Shown: positions 1 through 10,696, counted from the stretch's first letter. The stretch is DNA of 64,000 nucleotides from Zobellella maritima (GCF_003075035.1 NZ_QCZE01000001.1:1176602-1240601), one strand, 5' to 3'. Made by a program: numbers and translations. The notes: generated by a model not told the origin, from the letters alone.

Positions 1-1702
1 TGGCCTGGTTCGCCCGCTCCGCCTCGCGGCGGGCCGTTTCCAGCTCGCGGGTCCGCGCCACCACCAGCCGCCGGGTACGGATATTCTGGCCGGTCACATT
101 GGTGGTGAAGGAGGTCGCCAGCAGCAGCAACAACACCACGCCCAGGATAAACAGCTTCATCATCGACGACTGTCCCGGCTGCCAGGGTAAAGACATCCAG
201 CTTTCCAGCACGAACTGCGTATCCCCCAGCCATTCAGGACTCAGCTGCAGATCGGCTGCCAGCCCGGCATGGGGCGGCTGGCGTTGATCCAGCAGTAACT
301 GCGGCTCGCCCCCGGCATTCATCAACGTCAACGTGCTGACCAGCTCTAATCGTTGAGATCTTTCCGCCATGCCCTGCACCAGCTCATCCATATGCAGCAG
401 GCCCACCGCAAAGCCGATCAGGGCTTGTCGCCTTGCCTCGGGAGACTGCAATTCAGCCGCAAAGCCGGGCCTATACACAGGCACAAACAGCCGCCATGCA
501 TCTGTCCGCTGTTCACGCAATAGCCTTTTCAGCTGCTGCATGACCGGCCGGCCACTGCTTGCCGCCTGGTCCATAATCGCCCGGCAATCGGGGTCGGCTC
601 CGAGATCATCCCCCATCAGGGGGACATATTTCGGGGCCGAAACGGCGAGCGCAAAGGGGAAATATTCGTCGCGGGCCCGGGCCGGTATAAAGCCCTCACC
701 GCCATCCCGTTCCAGCACCCGGAAATCCGGCCAGCCACGCTGTTGCATCGAGGCTTCAAATGTACCCCGTTGGGCGCCCGCCACCCTGGGTACCCAGGCC
801 AGTCCCTTCACCGCCCCGCTTTGCATCAGCCGTCGGGTAAAGTGGGTAAACTCACGCTGAGTCGGATGATTGTCACCGGCAAACAGGTCGGCCACTTCAT
901 ATACCGCCTCTTGCTGGCGCAACAGGTAACTATCCAGGTACTCATGCAACACTTCACCGGACACCTTGGTGCGCTCTCTGCTCTCCGCTTGCTCCATGCG
1001 TCCCAGCAACATCAGGCCGATTACCGCCAACACGATGACCAGCAATGGCAAAAACATCATCTTGCGCACGGCAGCCGGGGTATCCCGATAGGCGCCGGAC
1101 AACAGCGGCAGCAGGAAAGGGGCAATCATCAAAACCCCCAGGGTGTCGCCCGACCACCAGGCCAGCCAGTTCCCCAACAGCAGCTCGGCGGACACACCAT
1201 TGAACAGGTACATGGACAACACGCCCACCGAGGCTGACAGGGTACAGGACACCGGGGCGGCCAGCACCAGCCGCAACAGTACCTCACCTTCCCGCTCGGC
1301 CAACCGGCGCTCGTCACTCAACGGCGCCAGCCATTTGGCCCCCAGCAAGGCACCGAGGGTCGCCGCCAGTGCAGTGACGGCGGTCACCAGCACCAGTGAC
1401 AGACTCGGCTCATTGCCAGCCAGCAAGGTCTTATGGAACAGGTCAGAGCCGAAACCGCCCAGCCAGACCGCGGGCCAGTAGCGCCGGCCCCAGATCAGCA
1501 GGCCAAACAAGGCCAGGCCGGCCGCCGGCCAGACCGGTGCCACATATACAGGCGGCGTGGTGGCCAGCCACATGCCCAATTCTGCCAGGGCCGCATAACC
1601 GAACACGAGAATGCCGACCCGCAGGGCGATGTGAATGAGCGGAAGGAAACTTCCTGCCCGCTTGCACGGGCCAGAAGCCGCCGACTGCGGTTTATCTTGC
1701 AT
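1..1702 (-). CDS. MASE1-CHASE sensor histidine kinase, N-terminal part (runs off left edge)
   Basis: The reverse strand is open from an ATG at 1702 to the window edge (about 567 codons). The N-terminus has the hydrophobic MASE1 pattern (several membrane helices, VAPVWPAAGLALFGLL). A CHASE-like periplasmic domain follows (YRPGF, LIGFAVGLLHMDEL), then a further membrane helix around 50-180 and a signalling helix (ARTRELETARREAERANQA) of the kind that precedes HisKA. The kinase core lies outside the window. It starts 8 bases after the REC-EAL stop, so it is probably the last visible gene of that operon. It is a paralogue of the kinase at 2933-7129. The ligand is unknown; a histidine kinase output is inferred from the linker. 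Confidence 0.85.
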   Translation of the reverse strand, partial: MQDKPQSAASGPCKRAGSFLPLIHIALRVGILVFGYAALAELGMWLATTPPVYVAPVWPAAGLALFGLLIWGRRYWPAVWLGGFGSDLFHKTLLAGNEPSLSLVLVTAVTALAATLGALLGAKWLAPLSDERRLAEREGEVLLRLVLAAPVSCTLSASVGVLSMYLFNGVSAELLLGNWLAWWSGDTLGVLMIAPFLLPLLSGAYRDTPAAVRKMMFLPLLVIVLAVIGLMLLGRMEQAESRERTKVSGEVLHEYLDSYLLRQQEAVYEVADLFAGDNHPTQREFTHFTRRLMQSGAVKGLAWVPRVAGAQRGTFEASMQQRGWPDFRVLERDGGEGFIPARARDEYFPFALAVSAPKYVPLMGDDLGADPDCRAIMDQAASSGRPVMQQLKRLLREQRTDAWRLFVPVYRPGFAAELQSPEARRQALIGFAVGLLHMDELVQGMAERSQRLELVSTLTLMNAGGEPQLLLDQRQPPHAGLAADLQLSPEWLGDTQFVLESWMSLPWQPGQSSMMKLFILGVVLLLLLATSFTTNVTGQNIRTRRLVVARTRELETARREAERANQA

Positions 1703-1710
1703 ATGGGGAA

Positions 1711-2919
1711 TTATTCCTGGGAGCAGACAAGCTGCTCAAGGCGCAGCTGCCACTGCTGCAGCCAGTCGGTCATGTGCCAGGCCGGCATGGGACGGCCAAT
1801 AAAATATCCCTGGGCCAGCTGGCATCTGCCAGTCTTCCGCAGATATTTCCAGTCATCCGCATCCTCGACGCCTTCCGCCACTGTACTCATACCCAACTGC
1901 TCTGCCATATTCAGGGTGGAGTCAAAAATGGCCCTGCGGGTAGCGTCCCTGTGGGCCCCATGCACGAAGCTGCGGTCTATCTTGAGTTCGCTGAAGGGAA
2001 TATCTCTCAGCTGTGCCAGGGAAGAATAACCGGTACCAAAGTCATCGATAGACAGGCCGATTCGCTTCAACCTCAGGCGTGTCACACTGTCGAGCGCCTT
2101 GAGCGGCTCGGCCATCAGCTGGCTTTCGGTCACCTCCAGGATTAGGTGGCTCAGCGGCATGCCGGTTTCCAACGCCAACTGGGTGACAAACTCGGGGAAC
2201 AACAGTGAACTGATGTTGTTCATGGAGATATTGACGGCGATATTAAAGCTGAGGCCCTGCTCTCGCCACAGACGAGCGTCGTTCAGCGCCTGGCGCATCA
2301 CGGCGCGGGTCAGCTCCTCTATCATCCCGTATTGTTCGGCTACCGGGATAAACCGATCGGGATAAATAAGTCCATGTCGGGGATGTTGCCAACGCACCAG
2401 GGCCTCTACCCCATCCACAGCCCCATTAGCCAGCACCACTTTCGGCTGGTAATGATTGGTCAGTTCGCCGGCGACAATGCCCCGGGCCAAGTCGGCCGGA
2501 TCACACAGTTCCCCACTACCGGTTTGCTTATACTCGGATAGGGACGGCAGGCTCAGCTTCAGCACCTGATTGAGCTGCTGCAGGGATATCGGTTTCTTGA
2601 CGGCATCCAGCACATTCAGGCCATGGGCCTTGGCCAGGGTATAGGCAGTCGACAGGATGCGTTCATCTTCGCCACTGAGCAGCAGCAACTTGCCCTGGTA
2701 ACCGACGCGGGCCAGATGTCGGACACACTCTATGCCATCCATCTCCGGCATTTGCAGGTCGAGTATCACCAGGCCAACCCCCCCCTCGTCGTGCTCAAGC
2801 AGGCGAAGGGCCTGTTCGGCCGAGGAGCAAGTGATGGTTTCTCTACAACCGGCGATCGCCAGCTGGCGCGCCAACATCTTAAGGATAAAGGGGTCGTCAT
2901 CGATGACCAGGGTTGTCAT
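1711..2919 (-). CDS. Response regulator with EAL c-di-GMP phosphodiesterase domain
   Basis: 402 residues. An N-terminal receiver domain (about 1-125) shows the acidic pair (VIDDDPF), the phospho-acceptor Asp in LVILDLQMPEMDG and the Lys in VKKP. A C-terminal EAL domain (about 145-390) keeps the catalytic signatures GVEALVRW, NIAVNIS, LEVTES, DDFGTGYSS, KIDRSFV and AEGVE, so it is probably an active c-di-GMP phosphodiesterase switched by phosphorylation. It lies 13 bases after the hybrid kinase upstream and 8 bases before the next kinase, so these are its likely phosphodonors. A GAGAG stretch precedes the ATG. Confidence 0.93.
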   Translation of the reverse strand: MTTLVIDDDPFILKMLARQLAIAGCRETITCSSAEQALRLLEHDEGGVGLVILDLQMPEMDGIECVRHLARVGYQGKLLLLSGEDERILSTAYTLAKAHGLNVLDAVKKPISLQQLNQVLKLSLPSLSEYKQTGSGELCDPADLARGIVAGELTNHYQPKVVLANGAVDGVEALVRWQHPRHGLIYPDRFIPVAEQYGMIEELTRAVMRQALNDARLWREQGLSFNIAVNISMNNISSLLFPEFVTQLALETGMPLSHLILEVTESQLMAEPLKALDSVTRLRLKRIGLSIDDFGTGYSSLAQLRDIPFSELKIDRSFVHGAHRDATRRAIFDSTLNMAEQLGMSTVAEGVEDADDWKYLRKTGRCQLAQGYFIGRPMPAWHMTDWLQQWQLRLEQLVCSQE

Positions 2920-2932
2920 ATCGCTCTCTGTC

Positions 2933-5900
2933 TCATGTATTCTTCTGTTGTTGTTTTTGATTGTTGCCCATTTTTATCATCAGGCTGGAAATACAGGCCT
3001 CAACCTCCCTCTGCTGCCGTTCAAACCGTGCGAGCAAGGGGGCCAGGTCATCCTGTGTCTGAGTCAGACACCTGGTTTCCAGCTCCGCGCATAGTTCTGC
3101 CAGGGCCATGGCACCGACTGCCTGGGAAGAAGACTTCAACCGGTGGGCAATGTCGGCAATGAGTGAGGTATCGTCATCCCGATAGGCGGCATAGAATGCG
3201 TGTGCCAGCTCCTTCAATCCGCCCTTATAGGCGATCAACAGTTCCCGCACCATCTCCGCATCGGTGCCAACCTGGGCATGCAGTACGGCAATATCCAGCA
3301 CCGGCTCTGCCGGCACGGCGACGTCAGCCGCTTCCTGTACCGAGACCGGCAACGGTATCGTTAGCCACTTGTGCATCATTTTAGCCAACATATCAAGGCT
3401 GATCGGTTTGGACAGGTAATCATCAAGGCCTGACTCTGCAGGCTGATTATCCCGTAACCGATCGGCAGTCAGGGCCAGGATAGGCATGCGCTGCCCCTGC
3501 TCCTGCTCCTCTCGACGGATAGCCGCTGCCAGCTGGTAACCATCCATTTCCGGCATATGCAGATCGGTCAGCAGCAAGGCAAAGCCGCCATGGCGCCATA
3601 GCTGCAGCGCCAGGTAACCGTTTTCCGCCAGCACGGCGCGATAGCCCAGCAGGGACAGCTGATGCAATATGACTTTTCGGTTGGTCGGGTCATCTTCCGC
3701 CACCAGTATCACCGGCTCCCGGCCGGGTGCCTCTGACGCTGCTGATGTGGTCTGTGCCGACGCCGGTAATGGATCATCTGCCCCAGAGATATGACCAGGG
3801 GCCGCCATGGGCAACTCGGCTACGGATTCCGGTCCCCTTTGTATCGGCAGCACCACGGTAAAGGTGGCGCCATCACCGGGTACACTCTGTACGCTGATCT
3901 CGCCCTGCATCATACGAACCAACCGCCGACAGATGCTCAGACCCAGGCCCGTGCCGCCAAAACGACGGGTAATCGAGCCTTCGGCCTGAACAAAGGGGGT
4001 AAACACCCTGTCCTGCAGCTCGGGGGCAATACCGATACCGTTATCAATTACCGCCAGCCTCACACACAGCGGTTCCCGGCTGTCCAGCTCGATCCTGAGC
4101 TCGGCCCACCCCGGCTGTCCCGGGCGCCCTGCGCTGAACTTGATGGCGTTGCCCAACAGATTATAGAGGATCTGACGCAGGCGCACGGCATCCCCATAGA
4201 TATGCACCGGCACATCCGGTGCTACAAACCAACTGACAGCAACCTGCTTCTCCTCGGACATGGGCGTCAACAGGGCGCAGACCTCCTGCACCAGCAGTTT
4301 GAGCGCCAGAGGCGCTTGCTCGAGTTCCAGCCGTCCCGCCTCGATTTTGGAGAAATCCAGGATATCGTCGATCAGACTCAGCAAGGCTCGGGCCGAATCC
4401 TTGATGATACCGATTAGTTCCCCATGCTGTACCTGGGTATTCTGCCGCTCCAACACTTCGACCATGCCCAGTACCCCGTTCATGGGGGTACGCATTTCAT
4501 GACTCATGGTGGCAAGAAAGTCCGACTTGGCCCGGTTGGCCCGCTCGGCCTCGTGTTGGGCAAGCTGGAGTTCGAGGGTCCGCGCCTCAACCCGGCTTTC
4601 CAGCTCTTCGGCTTGTTGCGCAATCGACAATTCGGCAATCTTGCTGTCGCTAATGTCATCGTGGCTGACCACCACCCATACCTTGCCGGCCTCGGCCAGG
4701 CGGGTAATCCGGCAATGAAACCAGCGCTGCCGGTTCGGCCCATGACAGTCATATTCGAATCCAATATCCGTTCGCTGCCCGGCTATCACCTCACGAATAA
4801 GGCACGCGACATTGAATCCGCCTTCCAGCTCATAATCGCACTGGGCCAGGTAATTCTGCCCCTCACTTACCGCCGCCACAGTGCCGCCATTGGCTGCTGC
4901 AAACAGACGCCAGCTCCGATTGGTTTGCAGTATGATCCCCTGTTGGTCGAGCACGGCAATATGGGACGGCAAGGCGTCAAGCACCCCCCTGATAAAATGC
5001 TCGCTCTCTTGCAGTTGCTTGGTACGCTCGACCACTCGGCATTCAAGCTGCTGATTAATTTCGTGCAGCGCCTGCTCACTGCGGCGCAATGCCAACTCGC
5101 TTTGCCGGCGGGCACTGATGTCAACCGCCGAGGATATCAGCTTGACCACTTCGCCCTTATCATCCAACACCGGCACCAGGCTGAAGTCCATGGTCATAGG
5201 GGTGCCATCCACGGCCACGAGCTCGAGGTCATGACGCACCACCTCACCGGCCGCCGCCGTACGGATATCCTGGCGCAACCTGGCCTGCAATACCCCAGAA
5301 TGCACAAACCAGGGCGTCTGCTCGAAACATCTCCTGAGTACCTGCTCCTTCCGCAAACCAAAATTTTCCAGTGCACTCCGGTTGACCTCAACCAGGATAC
5401 CGTCCGGGGTCAATTCACCCACAAAAACCGGCATGCCATCGATGATGCCGCGCAACCGGGACTCCGACCGACCAACCTCAAGGGTACGCGCCGCGACCTG
5501 ACGGCTGATACGCACATTCTGGCCTGCCGCCGCCAGCACATAGACCGACAGCAACAACAAGATGATGACGCTGCCGCACAGATAGACCTTCATGACCAGA
5601 GAGAGACCCGGCGACCAGGGCTGCAGATCCCAGGTGCTCAGCCGCACCGAGTTGCCGACCAGAGATCCCACATGACTGTCCAGAAGGGTATAGCCTTGCG
5701 CATCTTCAGGCACTTTGCCGTTCACAGGCAGATAATTGCCATCCGGGTGGGTAAGGCCTACCCCTATTCCTCTGGCCTCCGCCTTTTGCTGCAGCCGCTG
5801 GTAGATGTTATCCAGGTAGATAAGGCCCACGACAAAGCCTGTTAACGCGGCGCGGCGCTCGTCCCGGCTGGCCGTTGCGGGTACGAAGCCCGGTTGATAA

Positions 5901-7129
5901 ACGGGGGAAAATAACCGGTAATCATCACTGCGTTCCGCATCCCGGCTGAATGAGGCCTGTCTGATTACAAGGACCGGCTGCCCCGAATCCCTGGCCTGAT
6001 ACAATGCTTGCAGGGTCGCAGCTTCCTCGCCCATATCAAGCCCCGGAGGCAGGGCCGAACTGTCGGTGTTCAGCTCCGAATACAGCAGGGGATAGTGATA
6101 TCTGGCCGGCCCTGCCGTCACCAGCCGGCCCTGACCATTGGGTTTCTTGATAACGAAACCGGGAATGCCGGCAGCCCTTTCCATTCCGGCGCGTTCGGCC
6201 CCGGATACCCGAGGGGCCCAGCCCAGGCCTCCGATATCATAATTGGCCAGCAGCATGCGGGTGAAACGGGCAAACTCTTCCCGGCTCACCTCCTGGCTGG
6301 CATTAAACAGGCCACTCACCGTTTCCACCGCCCGGGCCTGCGCCAGCAGCCAGTTGCCAAACTCCACATTCAGCTGGGCACTGGCTCTGCTTTTATCTTG
6401 CTGATAAACCACCCGGTTGCTGTGGGCCAGCAGGTAGTAGCCGCCTATCATCAGCAGGTTGCTCACCAGCAGCGGAACAACAATCTGCCAGCGATGCTTT
6501 CGCCAGGCCCGCCGACTGGCCGGTAACAAGGCCACCGACAGGGGCAACACCAACAGCACCCCCAGGCTGTCGCCGGCCCACCAGTTGAACCAGCGGGGGA
6601 ACAGGATCCCCGCTGGTTCGCCCCGCAGGGCATAAAACCCCACCGTGGCGAGGGTTGCCGAGACCAAACATGCCAGGGGGCCGGCCAGTACCAACAGGGC
6701 GAACAGGCCAGATGCCCGTTCAAAGCGGGCCCGGACATCAAAATAGCCCCGGATCAGCCGGAAGCCAAGCCAGGCCTGCAAGGTGGCCCCCGCCCCGACC
6801 ACCATCGCCTGCCAGGCCAGTGCGGGAGACAGGTCGCCCCCTTGCGTGATATGCAGCATAAAAGAGCCGCAGGCCCCCAGCCAGATCCCCGGCCAGCTGC
6901 GCTGTCCCCACACCATGAGTCCGACCAGCCCCGCCCCCGCCGCCGGCCACAGGGGCAGCGAGAATGTCAATGAAAACATCATTGGACCGCTCAACCAGAG
7001 CGTCAGCTGGGCCAGGGAGAAATACATCAAAGCCTGTAACAGACTTCCTTTCAGTAAGCTGCATCCCTTGCAGTCGATACCAACAGCCGCCGCATCTGAT
7101 GGTGCGGCGGTAGAAAAGGGATGACCCAT
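2933..7129 (-). CDS. MASE1-CHASE-PAS hybrid sensor histidine kinase with REC and Hpt domains
   Basis: A large inner-membrane phosphorelay kinase of 1398 residues. Domain order is MASE1 membrane region (about 25-260), CHASE periplasmic domain (about 280-500), membrane helix, two PAS domains (about 580-850), HisKA with the phospho-acceptor His in FLATMSHEMRTPMNG, HATPase_c (NLLGNAIKFS, DNGIGIAPE, GGTGLGLSI), receiver (LLTDLHMPEMDG) and a C-terminal Hpt with HRLKSSSQAVGA. The ATG at 7129 is preferred, with GGAG about 11 bases upstream; the frame can be extended 23 codons to a TTG but that segment looks non-coding. It is followed closely by the REC-EAL gene, so the relay may end in c-di-GMP turnover. 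The ligand cannot be told from the sequence. Confidence 0.93.
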   Translation of the reverse strand: MGHPFSTAAPSDAAAVGIDCKGCSLLKGSLLQALMYFSLAQLTLWLSGPMMFSLTFSLPLWPAAGAGLVGLMVWGQRSWPGIWLGACGSFMLHITQGGDLSPALAWQAMVVGAGATLQAWLGFRLIRGYFDVRARFERASGLFALLVLAGPLACLVSATLATVGFYALRGEPAGILFPRWFNWWAGDSLGVLLVLPLSVALLPASRRAWRKHRWQIVVPLLVSNLLMIGGYYLLAHSNRVVYQQDKSRASAQLNVEFGNWLLAQARAVETVSGLFNASQEVSREEFARFTRMLLANYDIGGLGWAPRVSGAERAGMERAAGIPGFVIKKPNGQGRLVTAGPARYHYPLLYSELNTDSSALPPGLDMGEEAATLQALYQARDSGQPVLVIRQASFSRDAERSDDYRLFSPVYQPGFVPATASRDERRAALTGFVVGLIYLDNIYQRLQQKAEARGIGVGLTHPDGNYLPVNGKVPEDAQGYTLLDSHVGSLVGNSVRLSTWDLQPWSPGLSLVMKVYLCGSVIILLLLSVYVLAAAGQNVRISRQVAARTLEVGRSESRLRGIIDGMPVFVGELTPDGILVEVNRSALENFGLRKEQVLRRCFEQTPWFVHSGVLQARLRQDIRTAAAGEVVRHDLELVAVDGTPMTMDFSLVPVLDDKGEVVKLISSAVDISARRQSELALRRSEQALHEINQQLECRVVERTKQLQESEHFIRGVLDALPSHIAVLDQQGIILQTNRSWRLFAAANGGTVAAVSEGQNYLAQCDYELEGGFNVACLIREVIAGQRTDIGFEYDCHGPNRQRWFHCRITRLAEAGKVWVVVSHDDISDSKIAELSIAQQAEELESRVEARTLELQLAQHEAERANRAKSDFLATMSHEMRTPMNGVLGMVEVLERQNTQVQHGELIGIIKDSARALLSLIDDILDFSKIEAGRLELEQAPLALKLLVQEVCALLTPMSEEKQVAVSWFVAPDVPVHIYGDAVRLRQILYNLLGNAIKFSAGRPGQPGWAELRIELDSREPLCVRLAVIDNGIGIAPELQDRVFTPFVQAEGSITRRFGGTGLGLSICRRLVRMMQGEISVQSVPGDGATFTVVLPIQRGPESVAELPMAAPGHISGADDPLPASAQTTSAASEAPGREPVILVAEDDPTNRKVILHQLSLLGYRAVLAENGYLALQLWRHGGFALLLTDLHMPEMDGYQLAAAIRREEQEQGQRMPILALTADRLRDNQPAESGLDDYLSKPISLDMLAKMMHKWLTIPLPVSVQEAADVAVPAEPVLDIAVLHAQVGTDAEMVRELLIAYKGGLKELAHAFYAAYRDDDTSLIADIAHRLKSSSQAVGAMALAELCAELETRCLTQTQDDLAPLLARFERQQREVEACISSLMIKMGNNQKQQQKNT

Positions 7130-7220
7130 GTTACAGAAAACTCCGGAAACGAAAGATGGGGGATGTCTGCTCAAATGATGCGCGCACAGGATAATCAATT
7201 ATATGTCAGATTAAAACCAA

Positions 7221-9383
7221 TCAATGGTCATGAATCCCATCTAACCGGGGCCGATTCAACATTTTCGCCAGGCGGGCCGCGGGTTGTGGTCGGCTGTACA
7301 GAAAACCCTGCCCGAGGTTGCAACCATGTTCGGCCAGGAACGCCTGCTGGGCCCGGTTCTCGATGCCTTCGGCGACCGTCTTCACCCCCAGCTTGTTGGC
7401 CAGGGCCAGCACCGCCAGCGCAATGGTGGCGCCACCGGACGATTCGGGGATGTCGGAGATGAAGGCACGGGAAATCTTCAGCGTATGAATAGGAAAGCGC
7501 TGAAGATAGGCCAGGCTGGAGTAGCCGGTGCCGAACTCGTCGATAGCCAGGCCGACACCCAGGGTACGCAGTGCCTGCAGGGTTGCCACTACCCTGTCGA
7601 TATCCTCCATCAACAGGCTTTCGGTCAGCTCCAGCTCCAGGAAACAGGGGGCCAGTTCCAGCTGCTGGAGGACAGAGGAGACCTGTTCGACCAGCCCGGC
7701 CTGCCGGAACTGCTTCGCGGACAGGTTGACCGCCATGGTGATCGCCGGATAACCGGCCTGCTGCCACTTCCTGGCCTGGGCACAGGCGGTGCGCAATACC
7801 CATTCGCCGATGGGCACGATCAACCCTGTCTCCTCCGCCAGCGGGACAAAGTCAGCCGGGAGCAACAGCCCCCGGCTGGGATGCTGCCAGCGGATCAGGG
7901 CCTCAACACCGATAATACGGCCTGTGTTCAAATCGATCTTGGGTTGATAGTGCAGACACAACTCGTCCCGCTCGATTGCCCGGCGCAGATCGGCCTCGAG
8001 GCTCAGCCGCGTCAGGGCCTGTACATTCATTTCCGGTTCGAAGAAGCAATAATTATTGCGTCCCTCGGCCTTGACCCGGTACATGGCCGTATCGGCGTCA
8101 CGCAGCAGGGTTTGGGCATCCTGGCTGTCTCGAGGATAGAGGCTGATACCAATGCTGGCACCGACGATCACCTCATGGTTGTCCAGCAACAAGGGAGCAC
8201 GCAGGCTGTCGAGTACGCGCGCCACCACTATTGAGACTTCCCGTTCATCCTGTACGGCCAACACGATCACAAACTCGTCCCCGCCCCAGCGCGCCACCGT
8301 ATCTTCTTCGCGCACAGAGGAAGCCAGACGAGTCGCCGCCGACTGTATCATCCGGTCTCCGGCTATATGCCCCAGGCTGTCGTTGACCCGCTTCAAACCA
8401 TCCAGATCCACCATCAGCACCGCGACCATGGAGCCGCTGCGTTTTGCCCTGTTTAACGCCTGTTGCATTCGCTCAAGCAACAGGCTGCGATTCGGCAGCC
8501 CGGTCAGTGTGTCGTAGTTGGCCAGCAGGTACAGGCGTTCTTCATTTTTGAGGCGGGTGATGTCGGACAAGGTCCCCACATAATGCGTAACCAGGCCCCA
8601 CGGATCCCTGATGGCATTGATGGTCAGCATCCCCGGATAGCACTCACCATTCTTGCGCCGGTTCCAGATCTCGCCCTGCCAGCGGTCATGGGTGTGCAAG
8701 GCGGCCCACATGGCATCATAGAAGCCCCGCTCGTGCTTGCCCGAGCCGAGCAGACTCGGCCTGCGACCTTCCGCTTCGGATGCCTGGTAACCGGTGATCT
8801 GACTGAAGGCGGCGTTAACCGCCAGGATATATCCTGTCGGGTCAGTGACCATGATGCCATCGCCGACACTATCGAACACCCTCGCCGCCAGCCGGAAACG
8901 TTCTTCGTCCCGGTGGCGTTCGGTAATATCCTGTATGACACCGTACATGCAAACGGATGCATCACCCTCGAAGAGGGTAAAGCCGCCTTCTTCGTAGATA
9001 AAGCGCACCTCGCCATTGGGTCGTACGATACGGTATTTCAGGTGGTAATCTTTACGCGCCTGCAGGGTCTGCTTGATATGGGCCTGGTATCTGAGGCGAT
9101 CATCGGCATGAATGCATTTTAGAAAAGACGAATAGGACAAGGTCCCCTCGGGGACCGGCGATAATCCCAGGATACGGAAAGCCTCTTCCGAGCAGGTTAC
9201 CTGCTTGGAGCCCGGCGCCAGATCCCAGATGCCGATATGCGCCACCTGTTGCGCCAGCTTCAAGCTGGCGAGAGTATGGGCGTTTTGTGGAGAGGCTTTC
9301 AATCCCATCAACTTGCTGTTGCTTTCATCCATGTCGCCCTGCTCATCGGAGGCATACCCTGCTGTATTTTTCCCAATCATCAT
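7221..9383 (-). CDS. PAS-GGDEF-EAL dual-domain c-di-GMP protein
   Basis: 720 residues with no membrane segments. Two or three PAS/PAC modules come first (about 35-285; PAC-like [17 protein letters not shown]). A GGDEF domain follows (about 290-450) with an intact ARWGGDEF active site and an RxxD inhibitory site just upstream (REED). The EAL domain (about 465-710) has [31 protein letters not shown] and AEGIEN. Both catalytic signatures are intact, so the net activity cannot be assigned. It lies 91 bases upstream of the hybrid kinase. Two adjacent ATG codons start the frame; AAGG lies about 10 bases before the first. Confidence 0.92.
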   Translation of the reverse strand: MMIGKNTAGYASDEQGDMDESNSKLMGLKASPQNAHTLASLKLAQQVAHIGIWDLAPGSKQVTCSEEAFRILGLSPVPEGTLSYSSFLKCIHADDRLRYQAHIKQTLQARKDYHLKYRIVRPNGEVRFIYEEGGFTLFEGDASVCMYGVIQDITERHRDEERFRLAARVFDSVGDGIMVTDPTGYILAVNAAFSQITGYQASEAEGRRPSLLGSGKHERGFYDAMWAALHTHDRWQGEIWNRRKNGECYPGMLTINAIRDPWGLVTHYVGTLSDITRLKNEERLYLLANYDTLTGLPNRSLLLERMQQALNRAKRSGSMVAVLMVDLDGLKRVNDSLGHIAGDRMIQSAATRLASSVREEDTVARWGGDEFVIVLAVQDEREVSIVVARVLDSLRAPLLLDNHEVIVGASIGISLYPRDSQDAQTLLRDADTAMYRVKAEGRNNYCFFEPEMNVQALTRLSLEADLRRAIERDELCLHYQPKIDLNTGRIIGVEALIRWQHPSRGLLLPADFVPLAEETGLIVPIGEWVLRTACAQARKWQQAGYPAITMAVNLSAKQFRQAGLVEQVSSVLQQLELAPCFLELELTESLLMEDIDRVVATLQALRTLGVGLAIDEFGTGYSSLAYLQRFPIHTLKISRAFISDIPESSGGATIALAVLALANKLGVKTVAEGIENRAQQAFLAEHGCNLGQGFLYSRPQPAARLAKMLNRPRLDGIHDH

Positions 9384-10326
9384 TGAAATAAAGCCTTATC
9401 ACGTATGTTCACCCGGCGTCTATGATGAACAATCCAGACGCTTAATTAATCGATAAAAAAATCGCTAGAGTGCATGACAGAGAGCCACACCTTGATAAAC
9501 TGCCCCTCATCGCCAGGGATGGGTCATGGCAGGTCTGCATTTAGACCTGAACTTTACGGCACAATCAGGATCAGTTATTTAACGGGGCACGGTTATCCTT
9601 GCTCAGGGTGCTATTAATCAGGTTATTGGGGCGTATCTACCTGCAGGCATAATACCAGGTTTAGAGCCCCAAACATCCAACCCAAAACAGGACGGCGGGT
9701 CAAATAACTGACACACAGGATAATGGATTTCGAGACACAATCAAACAGCCGAATCCTGAAATTAATGCATTGAGGCCTGCCTGCTTTATAAATAACTGAT
9801 AAAGATACAGCACCATTTCGTGACAGAAGTCATGATTCGACAAGCAAACTCTCAGCGTCACGGTCGTAAAATATCCCCTTCCATGAGCATTCATTGCAGT
9901 CAGAGGCGCGCGGAGACTCAGGAGACGAGATTGCTCGCTTTGACGAGGAATTTCAACCCAGCCTAACATACAGTGAAGTTCGTATTGGGTTGAGACATCG
10001 AGCGCCATGCCCTCAGGGCGATCCTGGGTTCGAACCTGATATCTGTAGCACAATTAGGTACAGTTTTTTATTCAATAACAGGGCACATCCATTCACGGCC
10101 ATCAATCAAATGGCATCAGGCTCGGCTGTGCTTCAAGCGGCGTAACAAGAAACCCGATAACACATCCATTGTCATTTGGTTGTCTTGTTACTGAAATAAA
10201 ATACCCATAAATTGGACCGCCTTGCCGGCAGAGCCGGACAAGGCGTTAAGGACATTTATTAACGTTCACGTGTATTGCAGGAGTCTCTCATTCAAGCGAC
10301 ATCCCGCTTGATGAGACCGACATCAC
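9384..10326. other. Gene-poor region with degenerate repeat traces
   Basis: No convincing gene is visible in about 940 bases. Two stretches resemble each other: 9559-9590 and 10048-10086, both beginning gcacaat and ending ggggcac or agggcac. An imperfect inverted pair lies at 9572-9583 and 9699-9710 (cagttatttaac against gtcaaataactg). A ttggggc/gccccaa inverted repeat brackets 9626-9672. A reverse-strand frame at 9700-10053 (117 codons) and a plus-strand frame at 9894-10145 overlap each other and have no recognised domain or clear ribosome-binding site. It may be the remains of an inserted element. Confidence 0.4.
10218..10245 (-). terminator. Strong hairpin downstream of the small exported protein gene
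   Basis: A 12-bp stem with one bulged base: cgccttgccggc pairs with gccgg-a-caaggcg around an aga loop. On the reverse strand it lies about 80 bases beyond the stop of the gene at 10327-10515 and is followed by an AT-rich but not pure-T tract. It is a possible weak terminator or a REP-like palindrome. Confidence 0.45.
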
Positions 10327-10515
10327 CTAGAAACACATGCCGGTCGGCTTTTTACCCTGTTTTTCAAGCATGGCACAGTGCCTGTTATCAATGCCGTCTC
10401 CGCCTATAGAGAATGTTTTTTGCACCCCGGAGGAGCTATTTACCTGGCCGGCCTGAACGGATACCATACCCAGGGAAAAAACGACGGTAAGCAACAACGA
10501 AGTCAAGGTTTTCAT
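10327..10515 (-). CDS. Small exported protein of unknown function
   Basis: 62 residues. The ATG at 10515 is chosen because AGAGGT lies just upstream and because it opens a clear Sec signal peptide (MKTLTSLLLTVVFSLGMVSVQA). The mature part is about 39 residues, contains two cysteines (DNRHCAM and the penultimate residue in GMCF) and could form one disulfide. The frame extends 14 codons further upstream but without a signal. It stands alone between two gene-poor stretches. I do not recognise the family; a periplasmic or secreted location is inferred from the signal alone. Confidence 0.65.
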   Translation of the reverse strand: MKTLTSLLLTVVFSLGMVSVQAGQVNSSSGVQKTFSIGGDGIDNRHCAMLEKQGKKPTGMCF

Positions 10516-10696
10516 GGTGTTTACCTCTTTCATCGTAAAAGTTGAGTTTACTGTCAATGTATTGATGACAGTTGCCAGTATAGACGGGCCGCTCCCCTCA
10601 TTTCTTACGTAAAAACACCTTTAACTGTTAGTTAAAAATAAAACCCTCCCCATTCATGTCTTTATTCGACAATGGATATATACCGGGAGGCCCACC

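Noticed and set aside
7130-7198. TTG start extending the hybrid kinase by 23 residues
   Set aside because: The extension has no membrane or conserved character, while the ATG at 7129 has a ribosome-binding site and directly precedes the MASE1 region.
10020-10045. tRNA T-arm-like sequence (gggttcgaacc)
   Set aside because: The stem around the loop does not pair, and no acceptor, anticodon or D arm can be drawn upstream; not a tRNA gene.
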